A DNA stretch of 64,000 nt. Origin: Tenuifilum thalassicum (lineage in GTDB: Bacteria; Bacteroidota; Bacteroidia; Bacteroidales; Tenuifilaceae). Location: positions 2,402,581 to 2,466,580 of the forward strand of contig NZ_CP041345.1 of the NCBI RefSeq assembly GCF_013265555.1. The letters are read 5' to 3'. Positions 1 to 9,324 of this stretch are shown one piece after another; the first letter of the stretch is position 1, and each line of letters starts with the position of its first letter. The position numbers and the translations under genes are program-made. The notes under the pieces are model-generated. The model was not told the DNA's origin. It searched no databases and was given only the letters and a program-made list of their open reading frames with translations.

Positions 1-20
1 TAAAAAGGCAGCCTTTTTTT
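1..20 (+). terminator. 3' half of a probable terminator at the window edge
   Basis: The window opens with AAAAAGGCAGCC followed directly by a run of seven T. This is the usual look of the descending arm and T-tract of a Rho-independent terminator whose ascending arm (expected GGCTGCC) lies before base 1. It would end an upstream plus-strand gene outside the window. Confidence 0.45.
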
Positions 21-42
21 ATATCTTTATGGTTCTAAACAA

Positions 43-50
43 TATATTTG
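43..50 (+). promoter_or_regulatory. Bacteroidota -7 promoter element before the MORN-repeat gene
   Basis: TATATTTG matches the TAnnTTTG -7 consensus of Bacteroidota sigma factors and ends 23 bases before the first ATG of the downstream gene. No clear TTG -33 element is visible at the right distance. Confidence 0.45.
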
Positions 51-73
51 CATTGTAAATTAAAGTAGTTGAG

Positions 74-871
74 ATGAAAAAACTTACCACTCTATCGTTT
101 ATTATTTTATCATTTGTAGCTTTTTCGCAAAGCAACACAGAAATCAACAAGCTAGACAACCAAAATCGTAAGCAAGGATACTGGTGTAAGCATTATCGCA
201 ATGGGAAAATGGCTTATGAAGGATGGTTTGTAAATGACAAACCAGTAGGTGAATTTAAAAGATATCACGAGAATGGAGTTTTAAAGGCTTTACTCGAATA
301 CACAGAAAATTCTCCAATAGTAAAAGTTACATTTTACAACACCTCTGGAATCAAAATATCAACAGGTTTTTACAAACATCAAAAAAAGGACAGCCTTTGG
401 CAGTACTACTCCTCAAAAGGAAACGTAATATATGAGGAGCGATATAGTAATGGATTAAAGCATGGCCGCTCAAAAAGTTACTACAAATCTGGAAAAATAA
501 AAGAATCGGCCATGTATAGCAATGGTAAGCTAAATGGCGTTTTAGTTTTATTTTTTGAAAATGGGCAAAACAAATCGGTTATACCATACAAAAATGGGAC
601 TATTGATGGAAAAATGACTGTTTACTATCCAAACGGTAATATTAGGGTGGAAGGTCTTTATGTAAAAGGGCTAAAGGAAGGAGAATGGAAGTTGTATGCC
701 GAAGATGGAACCCTAACACAAAAAATTAAATACAAAAAAGGAATACCTGAAAATTTTGACGAACTTGTAAAAAAGGAATCGGACTACTTAAACTCATTAA
801 TTAAAAATGCAGGTAAAATAAAAGAACCCGATATTAATGACATTTCTAACTCAGGTGGAGTTGGATACTAA
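74..871 (+). CDS. exported MORN-repeat (YwqK-like) protein
   Basis: A 265-residue protein with an N-terminal signal peptide (basic start, hydrophobic core, cleavage probably near residue 18 after FSQ). Residues about 35-235 are degenerate 23-residue repeats of the MORN_2/YwqK type, recognisable by recurring Y-x-NG-x-x-x-G and W-x-x-Y elements. Bacteroidota carry many such exported proteins, often annotated 'toxin-antitoxin system YwqK family antitoxin', but a real antitoxin role is unsupported here because no toxin gene lies next to it. It lies 11 bases upstream of a T9SS subtilase and is probably co-transcribed with it from the promoter at about 43. Exact function unknown. Confidence 0.75.
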   Translation: MKKLTTLSFIILSFVAFSQSNTEINKLDNQNRKQGYWCKHYRNGKMAYEGWFVNDKPVGEFKRYHENGVLKALLEYTENSPIVKVTFYNTSGIKISTGFYKHQKKDSLWQYYSSKGNVIYEERYSNGLKHGRSKSYYKSGKIKESAMYSNGKLNGVLVLFFENGQNKSVIPYKNGTIDGKMTVYYPNGNIRVEGLYVKGLKEGEWKLYAEDGTLTQKIKYKKGIPENFDELVKKESDYLNSLIKNAGKIKEPDINDISNSGGVGY

Positions 872-882
872 CCACATTCTAA

Positions 883-2520
883 ATGATGGAACAAAGATTT
901 ATTAAAACTACACTTCTTCTAATTATTTTCCAATGCGCTTTTTCCCCGTTATTGGGGCAAACTAAATATTTTATTGCATTTACCGACAAGCAAAACAACC
1001 TTTACTCACTTGATAATCCCGAAAAGTTTCTCTCAAGCAGAGCAATTGAAAGGAGAACAACACAAAACATCCCTATTACAGAAGAAGACTTACCTGTCTC
1101 CAATACATATATAGAACAGCTCGCCAGCCTCACAACCACCATTCACTACCCTTTAAAATGGTTTAACGGTGTTGTTGCTACCGTTGACCCAAACAACATT
1201 GCCAGCATACAAGACCTACCCTTTGTTAAAAGCATCACAAAAATCTATGAACCTGTTAAATCGCAGAAACAAATTAACACTGATTGGAAAACAGCAAGTG
1301 AAGTTTTACAGACAAAAAAGCAATCAACATCATTAAATTACGGGATTTCATTCAACCAAATAGCGATGCACAATGGTCACCTTTTTCACAATAACGGTTA
1401 CCTAGGCGAAGGAATTACAATTGCTATTCTTGATGCTGGATTTTTAAATGTTAACACACACTATGCTTTTGATAGCCTTTGGGCTAATCAACAAATCTTA
1501 GGTACTCGCGATTTTGTCGACCCCTCTTCAAACATATTTGCAGAGCACTACCACGGAGCCATGGTTTTATCTACCATAGGAGGATATGCCGATGGCATGC
1601 TAATAGGCACCGCCCCAAAAGCTAATTTCTGGCTTATTAGAACCGAAGATGCAAACACAGAACAGCTCATAGAGGAGTATAACTGGGCTGCTGGAGCGGA
1701 ACTTGCCGATAGTGCTGGTGTTGACATAATAAACTCATCGCTGGGCTATACTGAGTTCGATGTACAAGAGCAAAGCCACACCTACCAAGACTTAGATGGG
1801 CAAACCACACCAATTACGCTTGCAGCCAACATTGCAGCTAGCAAGGGCATGGTGGTAGTGGTAAGCGCTGGCAACGAAGGAAGCAAACCATGGCATTACA
1901 TCTCAGCACCTGCCGATTCCCCAAACGTATTGACCGTTGGTGCAGTAGATGCCAACAAAACAATTGCATCGTTTAGTTCACGAGGACCAACTGCTGATGG
2001 TAGGATAAAACCTGATGTTTGCGCCATGGGAGTTAATTCGGTAGTTGCAGCAAATGATGGGAGTATTGGAACTAATAATGGCACATCGTTCTCTGCTCCA
2101 ATAATGGCTGGTTTGGTAGCATGCTTTTGGCAGTCAAACCCTTCGTTAACGGCTAAAAAAATTGTTGAAAAAGTAAAAGATATTTCATCAAGGTATTCAG
2201 CTCCCGACAACACTTATGGATATGGTATCCCCGATTTTGCTCAAACATTAACTTTTTCGCAAGAATATGATTTCTCTGAAGTAAAGGTATGGCCAAATCC
2301 TTTCTTTAACGAAATCAATATTTCGTTACCAGGTCCAGCTTTTAATGGTAAAATATCGATATATAATTCACTCGGAACAAAAATCTTTTCAAAATCATTT
2401 CAAAAATATGACAACAATTATATCACTATAAAAATTTCAAATGAAGCCCCTAAGGGATTATACATAATAAAAGTTATTAACGGTAAGCATCAGCTCACAA
2501 CAAAATGTATGAAATATTAA
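883..2520 (+). CDS. T9SS-secreted subtilisin-like serine protease (S8)
   Basis: A 545-residue preproprotein. After a signal peptide (residues 1-25, ending LLGQ) and a propeptide-like region, the peptidase S8 domain runs from about 175 to 450. Its catalytic triad is visible: Asp184 in AILDAG, His224 in HYHGAMV and Ser402 in GTSFSAP, with the oxyanion Asn in SAGNEG. The His motif is HGAMV rather than the usual HGTHV. The last 80 residues form a type A T9SS sorting domain (WPNPFFNEINIS, then KGLYIIKV), so it should cross the outer membrane and be surface-attached or released. The next gene starts immediately after its stop codon, so the two are translationally close. Confidence 0.9.
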   Translation: MMEQRFIKTTLLLIIFQCAFSPLLGQTKYFIAFTDKQNNLYSLDNPEKFLSSRAIERRTTQNIPITEEDLPVSNTYIEQLASLTTTIHYPLKWFNGVVATVDPNNIASIQDLPFVKSITKIYEPVKSQKQINTDWKTASEVLQTKKQSTSLNYGISFNQIAMHNGHLFHNNGYLGEGITIAILDAGFLNVNTHYAFDSLWANQQILGTRDFVDPSSNIFAEHYHGAMVLSTIGGYADGMLIGTAPKANFWLIRTEDANTEQLIEEYNWAAGAELADSAGVDIINSSLGYTEFDVQEQSHTYQDLDGQTTPITLAANIAASKGMVVVVSAGNEGSKPWHYISAPADSPNVLTVGAVDANKTIASFSSRGPTADGRIKPDVCAMGVNSVVAANDGSIGTNNGTSFSAPIMAGLVACFWQSNPSLTAKKIVEKVKDISSRYSAPDNTYGYGIPDFAQTLTFSQEYDFSEVKVWPNPFFNEINISLPGPAFNGKISIYNSLGTKIFSKSFQKYDNNYITIKISNEAPKGLYIIKVINGKHQLTTKCMKY

Positions 2521-3891
2521 ATGGAGCAGACAAAGCAAACATACTCTCTACTGGAATTAAACAATCTTGTAAAAGAAAGGCTTAAGGAGAATTTTCCAAG
2601 CCCATACTGGGTTATAGGTGAAATTAGCGAAATAAAAGAACATAACTCGGGGCACTGCTACCTGGAGCTAATTCAAAAAGATGAAAACTCAAATAGCATT
2701 GTAGCAAGGGCAAGGGCAACAATCTGGGCATATACCTATCGAATGCTAAAGCCATACTTTGAATCAGCTACTGGAATAAAACTCACCTCCAGCCTTAAAG
2801 TAATGGTACTTGCACAGGTTACCTTTCATGAATCGTTTGGGTACAGCCTAAACATTACCGACATAGAACCAACTTACACTATTGGCGATTTAGAACTCAA
2901 AAAACGCGAAACCATTAATAAGCTCATAGCTGATGGTGTATTTGACATGAACCGCGAGCTATCGCTTAACATTCTACCAAATAGAATTGCTATTATCTCT
3001 TCGTCTCAAGCAGCTGGTTATCAAGACTTCATTGACCAACTCGAAAACAACAAAGAAAATTTCAAGTTTGATGTAACTCTATTCGAAGCAACCATGCAGG
3101 GCGAGCAAGCCGTGCGATCAATAATCGATGCCCTTACCAGAATTAACGACAGAATTGACGAATTTGATGCTGTTGCAATTCTCAGGGGTGGTGGTGCAAC
3201 GGTAGACCTTTCATGTTTCGACAACTACGAACTTGCAAGCCACATTGCACAGTTCCCTCTTCCTATCATAACAGGTATAGGTCATGAAAAGGACAAAAGT
3301 ATTGCCGACATGGTAGCATACCAAGCGGTTAAAACACCTACTGCGTTGGCTGAGTATCTTATTGATGCTATCGCCGAAGCTGAAAGCATCTACTTAAACC
3401 TTAAAGAACGCCTACAAGATGTTGCAAGCGAGACATTAGAAAAAGAGAGTTCAAGGTTAATCCAAATTACTACTCATCTCAATAACTTTTGCCAGCTAAA
3501 ACTAAAAAAAGAGGAGCATGCCATTATCAGCTTGTCTGAACAGCTATTCTCTTCAACAAAGATTGCAGTTTTTAAAAGTAAATCGCTTATTAGTAGGCTA
3601 AACGAATCGTTAAATGGATTGGCTCGGCATGTTATTAATAATCGCTATCAACATATTGAAGCATTAAACAAAAACATCAGTAAAACGTTTTTAGCTAAAA
3701 TTCACAAGGATAAACAAAAGTTAGATTTTTTAAACAGAATGATAGCAACATTGGACCCTATAAACACGTTAAAAAAAGGGTTTACAATAACAAAAATAAA
3801 TGGTAATATTGTAAAAAGTAGTAAGAGCATTAAAACCAACGACATAATCACAACTATTTTTCATGACGGTGAAGTAAAAAGTAAAGTTTAA
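2521..3891 (+). CDS. xseA: exodeoxyribonuclease VII large subunit
   Basis: A 456-residue protein with the XseA layout: an N-terminal OB-fold of about 100 residues (SPYWVIGEISEIKEH), a central catalytic domain with IAIISSSQAAGYQDF and the RGGGATVDLSCFDNY and GIGHEKDKSIAD motifs, then a long coiled coil and a small C-terminal segment (DPINTLKKGFTITK). The enzyme degrades single-stranded DNA from both ends as a complex with several XseB subunits. It starts with no gap after the subtilase gene. Its partner xseB lies about 5 kb downstream, separated by two sensor kinase genes. Confidence 0.95.
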   Translation: MEQTKQTYSLLELNNLVKERLKENFPSPYWVIGEISEIKEHNSGHCYLELIQKDENSNSIVARARATIWAYTYRMLKPYFESATGIKLTSSLKVMVLAQVTFHESFGYSLNITDIEPTYTIGDLELKKRETINKLIADGVFDMNRELSLNILPNRIAIISSSQAAGYQDFIDQLENNKENFKFDVTLFEATMQGEQAVRSIIDALTRINDRIDEFDAVAILRGGGATVDLSCFDNYELASHIAQFPLPIITGIGHEKDKSIADMVAYQAVKTPTALAEYLIDAIAEAESIYLNLKERLQDVASETLEKESSRLIQITTHLNNFCQLKLKKEEHAIISLSEQLFSSTKIAVFKSKSLISRLNESLNGLARHVINNRYQHIEALNKNISKTFLAKIHKDKQKLDFLNRMIATLDPINTLKKGFTITKINGNIVKSSKSIKTNDIITTIFHDGEVKSKV

Positions 3892-3910
3892 TCAATTTAA
3901 AAAGACAGTA

Positions 3911-6100
3911 TTGAATAGAACTTTTAAAAATACGAGCGCACTTTTTGCCCTAGTACTCTTGGCAACTGCTGTTTTTTCGCAAACCATTTCCACAAATATC
4001 GACAGCCTAAAAAATTTATTGCACACTACAAATGGAATAAGAAAGGTTAATCTACTAAAAGAGATCTCTGTTTCCTTTTGGAACTCAAATATCGATTCAT
4101 CAATATACTATGCTGAAAAGGCATTGCTAGAAGCTAAGAAAGACGGAAGCGACGCTGCTCTTGGCGAGGCCTATAATAATTTAGGGAATGCATTTGCCAT
4201 TAAATATAAATACGACATCGCTTTAAAGTATTACCAGAAAGCATTAGAGCATAGAGAGCGTAATGGAAATCCTACAAAAATTGCTGATACCTACTATAAC
4301 ATTGGTCTTTTATATCGGGATCAAAAGAAAATAAACAATGCTATTGTCAATTTTGAAACAGCTGCTGATTATTATTCTAAAGCAAATGATTATGAATCTC
4401 AGCTAGACAGTTATAACAGAATCATAAGCATTTATACCGATATTAACAATAAAAACAAAGCGTTAGAATACTCATTCAAAACACTCAGTATAGCAAATGC
4501 TCATAACCTAGACGATAAAAAGGCAAATATTTATAACAGAATAGGCTCTTTAAACCGACTACTTAAAAATTTTGATCTAGCGGAGAAATATTATTCGCTT
4601 GCCTTTAAAGAATGGAAAAAAAGCAATAATCTTTATGGCATGCAATCTGCATATAACAACCTTGGTATTATTTATGACGAAAAAGGGCAAGTACAGAAAG
4701 CTTTAGAGTACTATAATAAATCCCTAGAGCTTGCAATAAAGTTAAAGGACTCTTCAGGCATAGCAACAGCGTATAATAATATTGGATACCTTAACTCTAG
4801 TATCAAAGAATACGAAAGTGCACTCACTAATTATTACAGATCCTTAAAAATATCAGAAGCCACCAACCAAAAAGATGCTATTTTTAACACTTTAAACAAT
4901 ATTGCAGCAATTTACCTAAAAAAAAACAACCTAACTTTAGCTCAGAAAACTCTCAAAAGAGCTTTAACCTTGATAAAGGATGTTAAAGAGATATCCTACA
5001 AACTAGAAACGCACCAGCTACTTTCTGAGCTATATAGAAAGAAAGGAGATTTCAAAAAAGCTTACTATCATAAGAACATTGAACTGGCCTACACCGACTC
5101 CCTTTATACGCAACAGCAAATTGCCAGCATCACCGAGATGCAAACTAGATATGAAACAGAGGCAAAAGAAAAAGAAATTGAACTCCTAAAGAAAGATGTT
5201 GAGCTAAAGGAACTACAATACAAACAGCAAAAAAATGTTCAGCAGGTTTTAATATCTCTTACACTTTTACTAGCAATTATTTTTATAGGTACCACTTTGG
5301 TGTTATATATCATCAGAAAAAAGAATAGGCAACTAGCTGAAAAAAATAAGGAACTCAATATAATTAACACAAAACTTAAAGAATCTGAAGCAAACTTAAA
5401 AGAACTAAACCTAACAAAAGACAAACTTTTTACAATCATCGCACATGATTTAAAAAACCCATTTAATGCATTAATTGGATTTAGCGACATCTTAGAACGC
5501 AACTATCATCATCTTACTGATAACGAGAAGAAAGAGTATATTTCTGTAATATCAGAATCTTCTAAAAACCTTTATAAACTCTTAGATAACCTTTTACAAT
5601 GGACTAGAACTCAAACAGGAAGCATTAACTACATACCTGAAATTTTCAAGCTTGAACCAATCATCAACCAAGAAATTTCAACTTTAAGTGCTAATGCTGA
5701 AAAAAAGAATATAGTTATCAAAACGAATTATAACCTAAACAAATCGGTTTTTGCCGATAAAAATTCTATTGCAACTGTAATAAGAAATCTTTTAAGCAAC
5801 GCTATAAAATTCACCGACATTGGAGGTAAGGTAGAAGTTACTCTACGCGAATCAACCGAGGAGCCAAAAAAAGCTGAAGTAATCATTAAAGACTCAGGTG
5901 TAGGTATAAGCAAAGAAGATCTAGATAAAATATTTCTTTTAGATGGTTCGCACAGCACAAAAGGCACAGCAAACGAATCTGGCACAGGACTAGGACTGTT
6001 GCTATGCCATGAATTTGTAACAAAGAACAATGGGAAAATCTGGGTAAAAAGCACCAGGGGCAAAGGAAGTGAATTCCATTTTACTCTTCCTACAGCCTAA
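3911..6100 (+). CDS. TPR-repeat sensor histidine kinase
   Basis: A 729-residue membrane kinase. The best start is a TTG codon, chosen because it gives a complete signal peptide (FALVLLATAVFSQ); no ATG offers one. Residues about 55-400 hold tetratricopeptide repeats facing the periplasm, followed by a coiled coil, one transmembrane helix at about 441-465, another coil, and a HisKA/HATPase_c module. The phosphoacceptor is His512 in IIAHDLKNPF; the N box is NLLSNAIKFT, with G boxes DSGVGIS and GTGLGL. There is no receiver domain and no adjacent response regulator, so it is an orphan by position. It is a paralogue of the next gene. Signal unknown. Confidence 0.88.
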   Translation: MNRTFKNTSALFALVLLATAVFSQTISTNIDSLKNLLHTTNGIRKVNLLKEISVSFWNSNIDSSIYYAEKALLEAKKDGSDAALGEAYNNLGNAFAIKYKYDIALKYYQKALEHRERNGNPTKIADTYYNIGLLYRDQKKINNAIVNFETAADYYSKANDYESQLDSYNRIISIYTDINNKNKALEYSFKTLSIANAHNLDDKKANIYNRIGSLNRLLKNFDLAEKYYSLAFKEWKKSNNLYGMQSAYNNLGIIYDEKGQVQKALEYYNKSLELAIKLKDSSGIATAYNNIGYLNSSIKEYESALTNYYRSLKISEATNQKDAIFNTLNNIAAIYLKKNNLTLAQKTLKRALTLIKDVKEISYKLETHQLLSELYRKKGDFKKAYYHKNIELAYTDSLYTQQQIASITEMQTRYETEAKEKEIELLKKDVELKELQYKQQKNVQQVLISLTLLLAIIFIGTTLVLYIIRKKNRQLAEKNKELNIINTKLKESEANLKELNLTKDKLFTIIAHDLKNPFNALIGFSDILERNYHHLTDNEKKEYISVISESSKNLYKLLDNLLQWTRTQTGSINYIPEIFKLEPIINQEISTLSANAEKKNIVIKTNYNLNKSVFADKNSIATVIRNLLSNAIKFTDIGGKVEVTLRESTEEPKKAEVIIKDSGVGISKEDLDKIFLLDGSHSTKGTANESGTGLGLLLCHEFVTKNNGKIWVKSTRGKGSEFHFTLPTA

Positions 6101-6110
6101 TCATATCAAT

Positions 6111-6140
6111 TTGTCACATACATTTTTTTTTTTTACTTTG
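6111..6140 (+). promoter_or_regulatory. promoter for the second TPR sensor kinase
   Basis: TTG at 6111-6113 is followed after 19 bases by TTACTTTG (6133-6140), one mismatch from the TAnnTTTG consensus. It lies in the 66-base gap before the ATG at 6167, which suggests the second kinase is transcribed on its own. Confidence 0.45.
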
Positions 6141-6166
6141 CTAGGTAATTATACTTAAAGCAAAGT

Positions 6167-9031
6167 ATGCATAAAGCAATAATCTTAATAAACATAATTG
6201 CTCAGATGCTTTTTTTCAAGCATCTTAATGCAACAGATTTCAATACAGACAGCATAGTGAATCAGGTCAAAATTTATTCTACAGAAAACCCCGAACTAGC
6301 TGCCGTTTACTGTCATAAAATTTTCACTCAGTTCAAAAATAACCCTAACGATACCCTAGCATTTAGCTATCATATAGCAATGAGCGACTACAAAAAGGGG
6401 ATTGGGCTAACAAATGATGCACTGGCTCATGCAGACACAGCTCTTAACATTGCCAATTCAATGCAAAACTATAGCTGGTCTATTTCAGCCATGCTAACTA
6501 AATCATCGATACTTACTACAAGCGGAAACTATAGCGAAGCCTTTAAGGTTATAGAAAAAGCAAAAACGCTATCGCTTAGAACTAAAAAACCAGAAAATAT
6601 AATCCAATGCTATTTGAACTACGGCGACATATACAAAGAGCTTGGGCGATCAAAGGAGGCTATTGAGAAAAAAAATGAGGCCACTGCTCTTGCAAAAAAG
6701 TACAATACAAAACTAGCTGAAAGTTATAAAAGCCTAGGAAGCACACAATTCTATTTTGGTTTATATCAAGATGCGCTAAAATCATACTATGAAGGACTTA
6801 TAGCGGCAGAACATCTGCTCGATACTAGCCAAATAATTTCAATAACCAAAAACATAGGCCTGATATATAGAGAGCTAGGCGATTTTGACAAAGCACTTAC
6901 TCAGCTAAACGATGCGATGTTATTAGCACAGAAGACAAACAAAATAAGCGAAATTGCTGAAATTCTAAATATTATCGGAGGTGTTTACATAAAATTTTCT
7001 CGTCCTAAACAAGCTCTCTCATACTACAATCAAAGCTTAGCCCTTAGAGAAAAACTAAATTTAAAGCAATCGTGTATAAAAACCCTCAGTAACCTGGCAC
7101 GAACATATCTTAAACTAAGGCAAAACGACGATGCTATAAAAGCTCTTCAAAGAGCTATAAACCTTTCCAAAGAGGTTGGAGACCCAATAACCGAAGCAAA
7201 CACGCAAACGGATATGGGTAACACATTCCTTCAACTTGGAAACTACGCCCAGGCACTAAAACAATACTTAATAGCCCTTAAAATAAGGCAATCCTATGGC
7301 AAAGCCGAAGATATTGCCAAATCTATGATAAACATAGCACTTGTATACAGAAACCTTGGATTAACACAAAACGCTCTCAAGTACGCATTAGATGCCAAAA
7401 AAACTTTAGAAAATCTAGAAGTTAAGCCAGACCTTAAAATATATGTTTTCCGCAACCTTGGAAACATCTATCTTGATAAAAAAGACTATGCCCAGGCTAT
7501 CGCAGCGTATCAGAAAGCACTAGAACTCAGCGAAAAGAAAGGTGATGACATTTTATTAACCAGCATCTTAAAAAATATTGCACAGGCTTATTTAGACTGG
7601 GGAAATATCCGAAAAGCAAGAAACACGGCAAGCCAAGCAGCAAAAATTGCTATCAGGAATAACCAGAACCAAGTACTTGCAGATATCTATAACACGCTTG
7701 GAAATGTTGAGAAGAAAGCCAAGAACTACGATTTAGCAATAAGGCATTTCACTAATGCTGCCCAAAAATACAAAAGCTCAGCAAATCCAACTGGCGAAGC
7801 TCTGTGTTACAGGAAGATTGGCGAGATATATACAATAAAGAAAGACTTTGAACTTGCCTATAACTTCATAAACACATCAATTAGTACAGGTTGGAAAATT
7901 AAAAACCCTTACCTTGTTGCATATGGATTTAAGTCACTTTACGAGCTAGAGTACAAGAAAGAAAATTACAAAAAAGCCCTGGAATACTATCAGAAGCATA
8001 TCAGCATAAAAGACAGTATTGAAAATGCAAAGCATAACGAATCAAACCTTGAAGCTCACATTAATCTTGAGCTTGATAAGACAAAAAATGAAATTAAACT
8101 GATAGAAGCTGAAGTTGAATCTTTAAGAACCAAGGTACAACTCGATAAGGAACGGATAAAAAAGCAAAAAGCACAACGCAACTTTCTAATAACCATAGTT
8201 CTGCTTCTTCTGTTCATTGCGGCAACAACTGTTTTCTTCTATATCCAAAAAAAGAAGTTAAGCCAATTCCAACAGGAAAAGTACGACGAACTCGCACGTA
8301 TAAACAACGAATTAAATCGATATAGAAAAGAATTAGAGCAAACCATTAAAACGAAGGACAAGCTCTTTTCAATAATTGCTCACGATTTACGAAGCCCATT
8401 CACAGGTCTTTTAGGGTTCTCTGAAATATTATCACAAAAGGCAGATGAATTATCAATAGAAGAAGTAAAAGACTATAGCCATAACATTTACCTATCGGCA
8501 TCTAACATTTTGATGCTGACAGAGAACCTGCTTCACTGGGCGAAAAGCCAGTCGGGCAGAATCAAACTAGCACCAACTAAGATTGATATTCAGAATCTTA
8601 TCAACGATGCCATCGCTGTGGCATCAATTGCCGCAAAGGAAAAGAATATTCAAATTCAGCATTCCATTAAAGAACCCTACAAGTTAATTGCCGATTACGA
8701 TACACTCTTAACCGTAATTCGAAACCTGCTTAGCAACGCAATCAAATTCACACCAAGCGGAGGGAAAGTATCGGTTGACGTATCGAAAGAGATGAATTCC
8801 TTAAAAATAAAAATATCGGACACAGGTGTTGGCATTGAACCGGAGAACCTTAGCAAGCTATTCAAGCTGGATGGTTACACAACCAAGGGCACAAACTCAG
8901 AAAGCGGCACGGGATTGGGTCTAATTATTTGCAAGGAATTTACAGAGGCAAACGGTGGTAAGATTGAGGTTGCAAGCACTATTGGAAAAGGAACAACATT
9001 TACTATAACTTTAACCTTAAAAAACGATTAG
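6167..9031 (+). CDS. large TPR-repeat sensor histidine kinase
   Basis: A 954-residue protein with the same architecture as its upstream paralogue but a longer sensor part: a signal peptide ending near residue 22, about a dozen TPR units from residue 60 to 610, a coiled coil, one transmembrane helix near 670-692, and a HisKA/HATPase_c core. The phosphoacceptor is His739 in IIAHDLRSPF; NLLSNAIKFT and GTGLGLIICKEF mark the ATP-binding domain. No receiver or DNA-binding domain is fused and no response regulator is adjacent. It ends 3 bases before xseB, so xseB probably depends at least partly on this transcript. Ligand or partner unknown. Confidence 0.88.
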   Translation: MHKAIILINIIAQMLFFKHLNATDFNTDSIVNQVKIYSTENPELAAVYCHKIFTQFKNNPNDTLAFSYHIAMSDYKKGIGLTNDALAHADTALNIANSMQNYSWSISAMLTKSSILTTSGNYSEAFKVIEKAKTLSLRTKKPENIIQCYLNYGDIYKELGRSKEAIEKKNEATALAKKYNTKLAESYKSLGSTQFYFGLYQDALKSYYEGLIAAEHLLDTSQIISITKNIGLIYRELGDFDKALTQLNDAMLLAQKTNKISEIAEILNIIGGVYIKFSRPKQALSYYNQSLALREKLNLKQSCIKTLSNLARTYLKLRQNDDAIKALQRAINLSKEVGDPITEANTQTDMGNTFLQLGNYAQALKQYLIALKIRQSYGKAEDIAKSMINIALVYRNLGLTQNALKYALDAKKTLENLEVKPDLKIYVFRNLGNIYLDKKDYAQAIAAYQKALELSEKKGDDILLTSILKNIAQAYLDWGNIRKARNTASQAAKIAIRNNQNQVLADIYNTLGNVEKKAKNYDLAIRHFTNAAQKYKSSANPTGEALCYRKIGEIYTIKKDFELAYNFINTSISTGWKIKNPYLVAYGFKSLYELEYKKENYKKALEYYQKHISIKDSIENAKHNESNLEAHINLELDKTKNEIKLIEAEVESLRTKVQLDKERIKKQKAQRNFLITIVLLLLFIAATTVFFYIQKKKLSQFQQEKYDELARINNELNRYRKELEQTIKTKDKLFSIIAHDLRSPFTGLLGFSEILSQKADELSIEEVKDYSHNIYLSASNILMLTENLLHWAKSQSGRIKLAPTKIDIQNLINDAIAVASIAAKEKNIQIQHSIKEPYKLIADYDTLLTVIRNLLSNAIKFTPSGGKVSVDVSKEMNSLKIKISDTGVGIEPENLSKLFKLDGYTTKGTNSESGTGLGLIICKEFTEANGGKIEVASTIGKGTTFTITLTLKND

Positions 9032-9034
9032 CTT

Positions 9035-9241
9035 ATGGCAACAAAGAATATAAAGTATAACGAAGCTATTGAAGAAGTAGAAGAGATTATAAACCAGATT
9101 GAATCGAATGAACTAGATATAGATGAGCTTACAAGCAAAATCAAACGGGCCTCGGACCTATTAAAAATCTGTAAACAAAAGCTCTACAAAACAGAACAAG
9201 ATGTTCAAAAACTGCTTGACGAAATGCAAGAAGACAGCTAA
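9035..9241 (+). CDS. xseB: exodeoxyribonuclease VII small subunit
   Basis: A 68-residue protein of the XseB family: an all-helical sequence with the typical YNEAIEEVEEIINQIE opening and a second helix ending LYKTEQDVQKLLDE. It binds the coiled coil of XseA and is needed for nuclease activity. The length is normal for the family. It sits 3 bases after a sensor kinase gene rather than next to xseA, an unusual placement discussed in the findings. Confidence 0.92.
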   Translation: MATKNIKYNEAIEEVEEIINQIESNELDIDELTSKIKRASDLLKICKQKLYKTEQDVQKLLDEMQEDS

Positions 9242-9272
9242 CTTGTTAACCTTCATAAAAAAATACTTTTAA

Positions 9273-9280
9273 TATTTTTG
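9273..9280 (+). promoter_or_regulatory. -7 promoter element before the adenylate cyclase gene
   Basis: TATTTTTG matches TAnnTTTG and lies 45 bases before the ATG at 9325. No TTG at the expected -33 distance was found, so this is a weak to moderate call. Confidence 0.4.
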
Positions 9281-9324
9281 CATATAATTCAAATTCATTT
9301 AATTTGGTCATATAAACTTTCGAA

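Noticed and set aside
74-871. Toxin-antitoxin system based on the YwqK label
   Set aside because: MORN_2 repeat proteins are often given that name automatically. Here the protein has a signal peptide and no toxin partner, so an antitoxin role is not supported.
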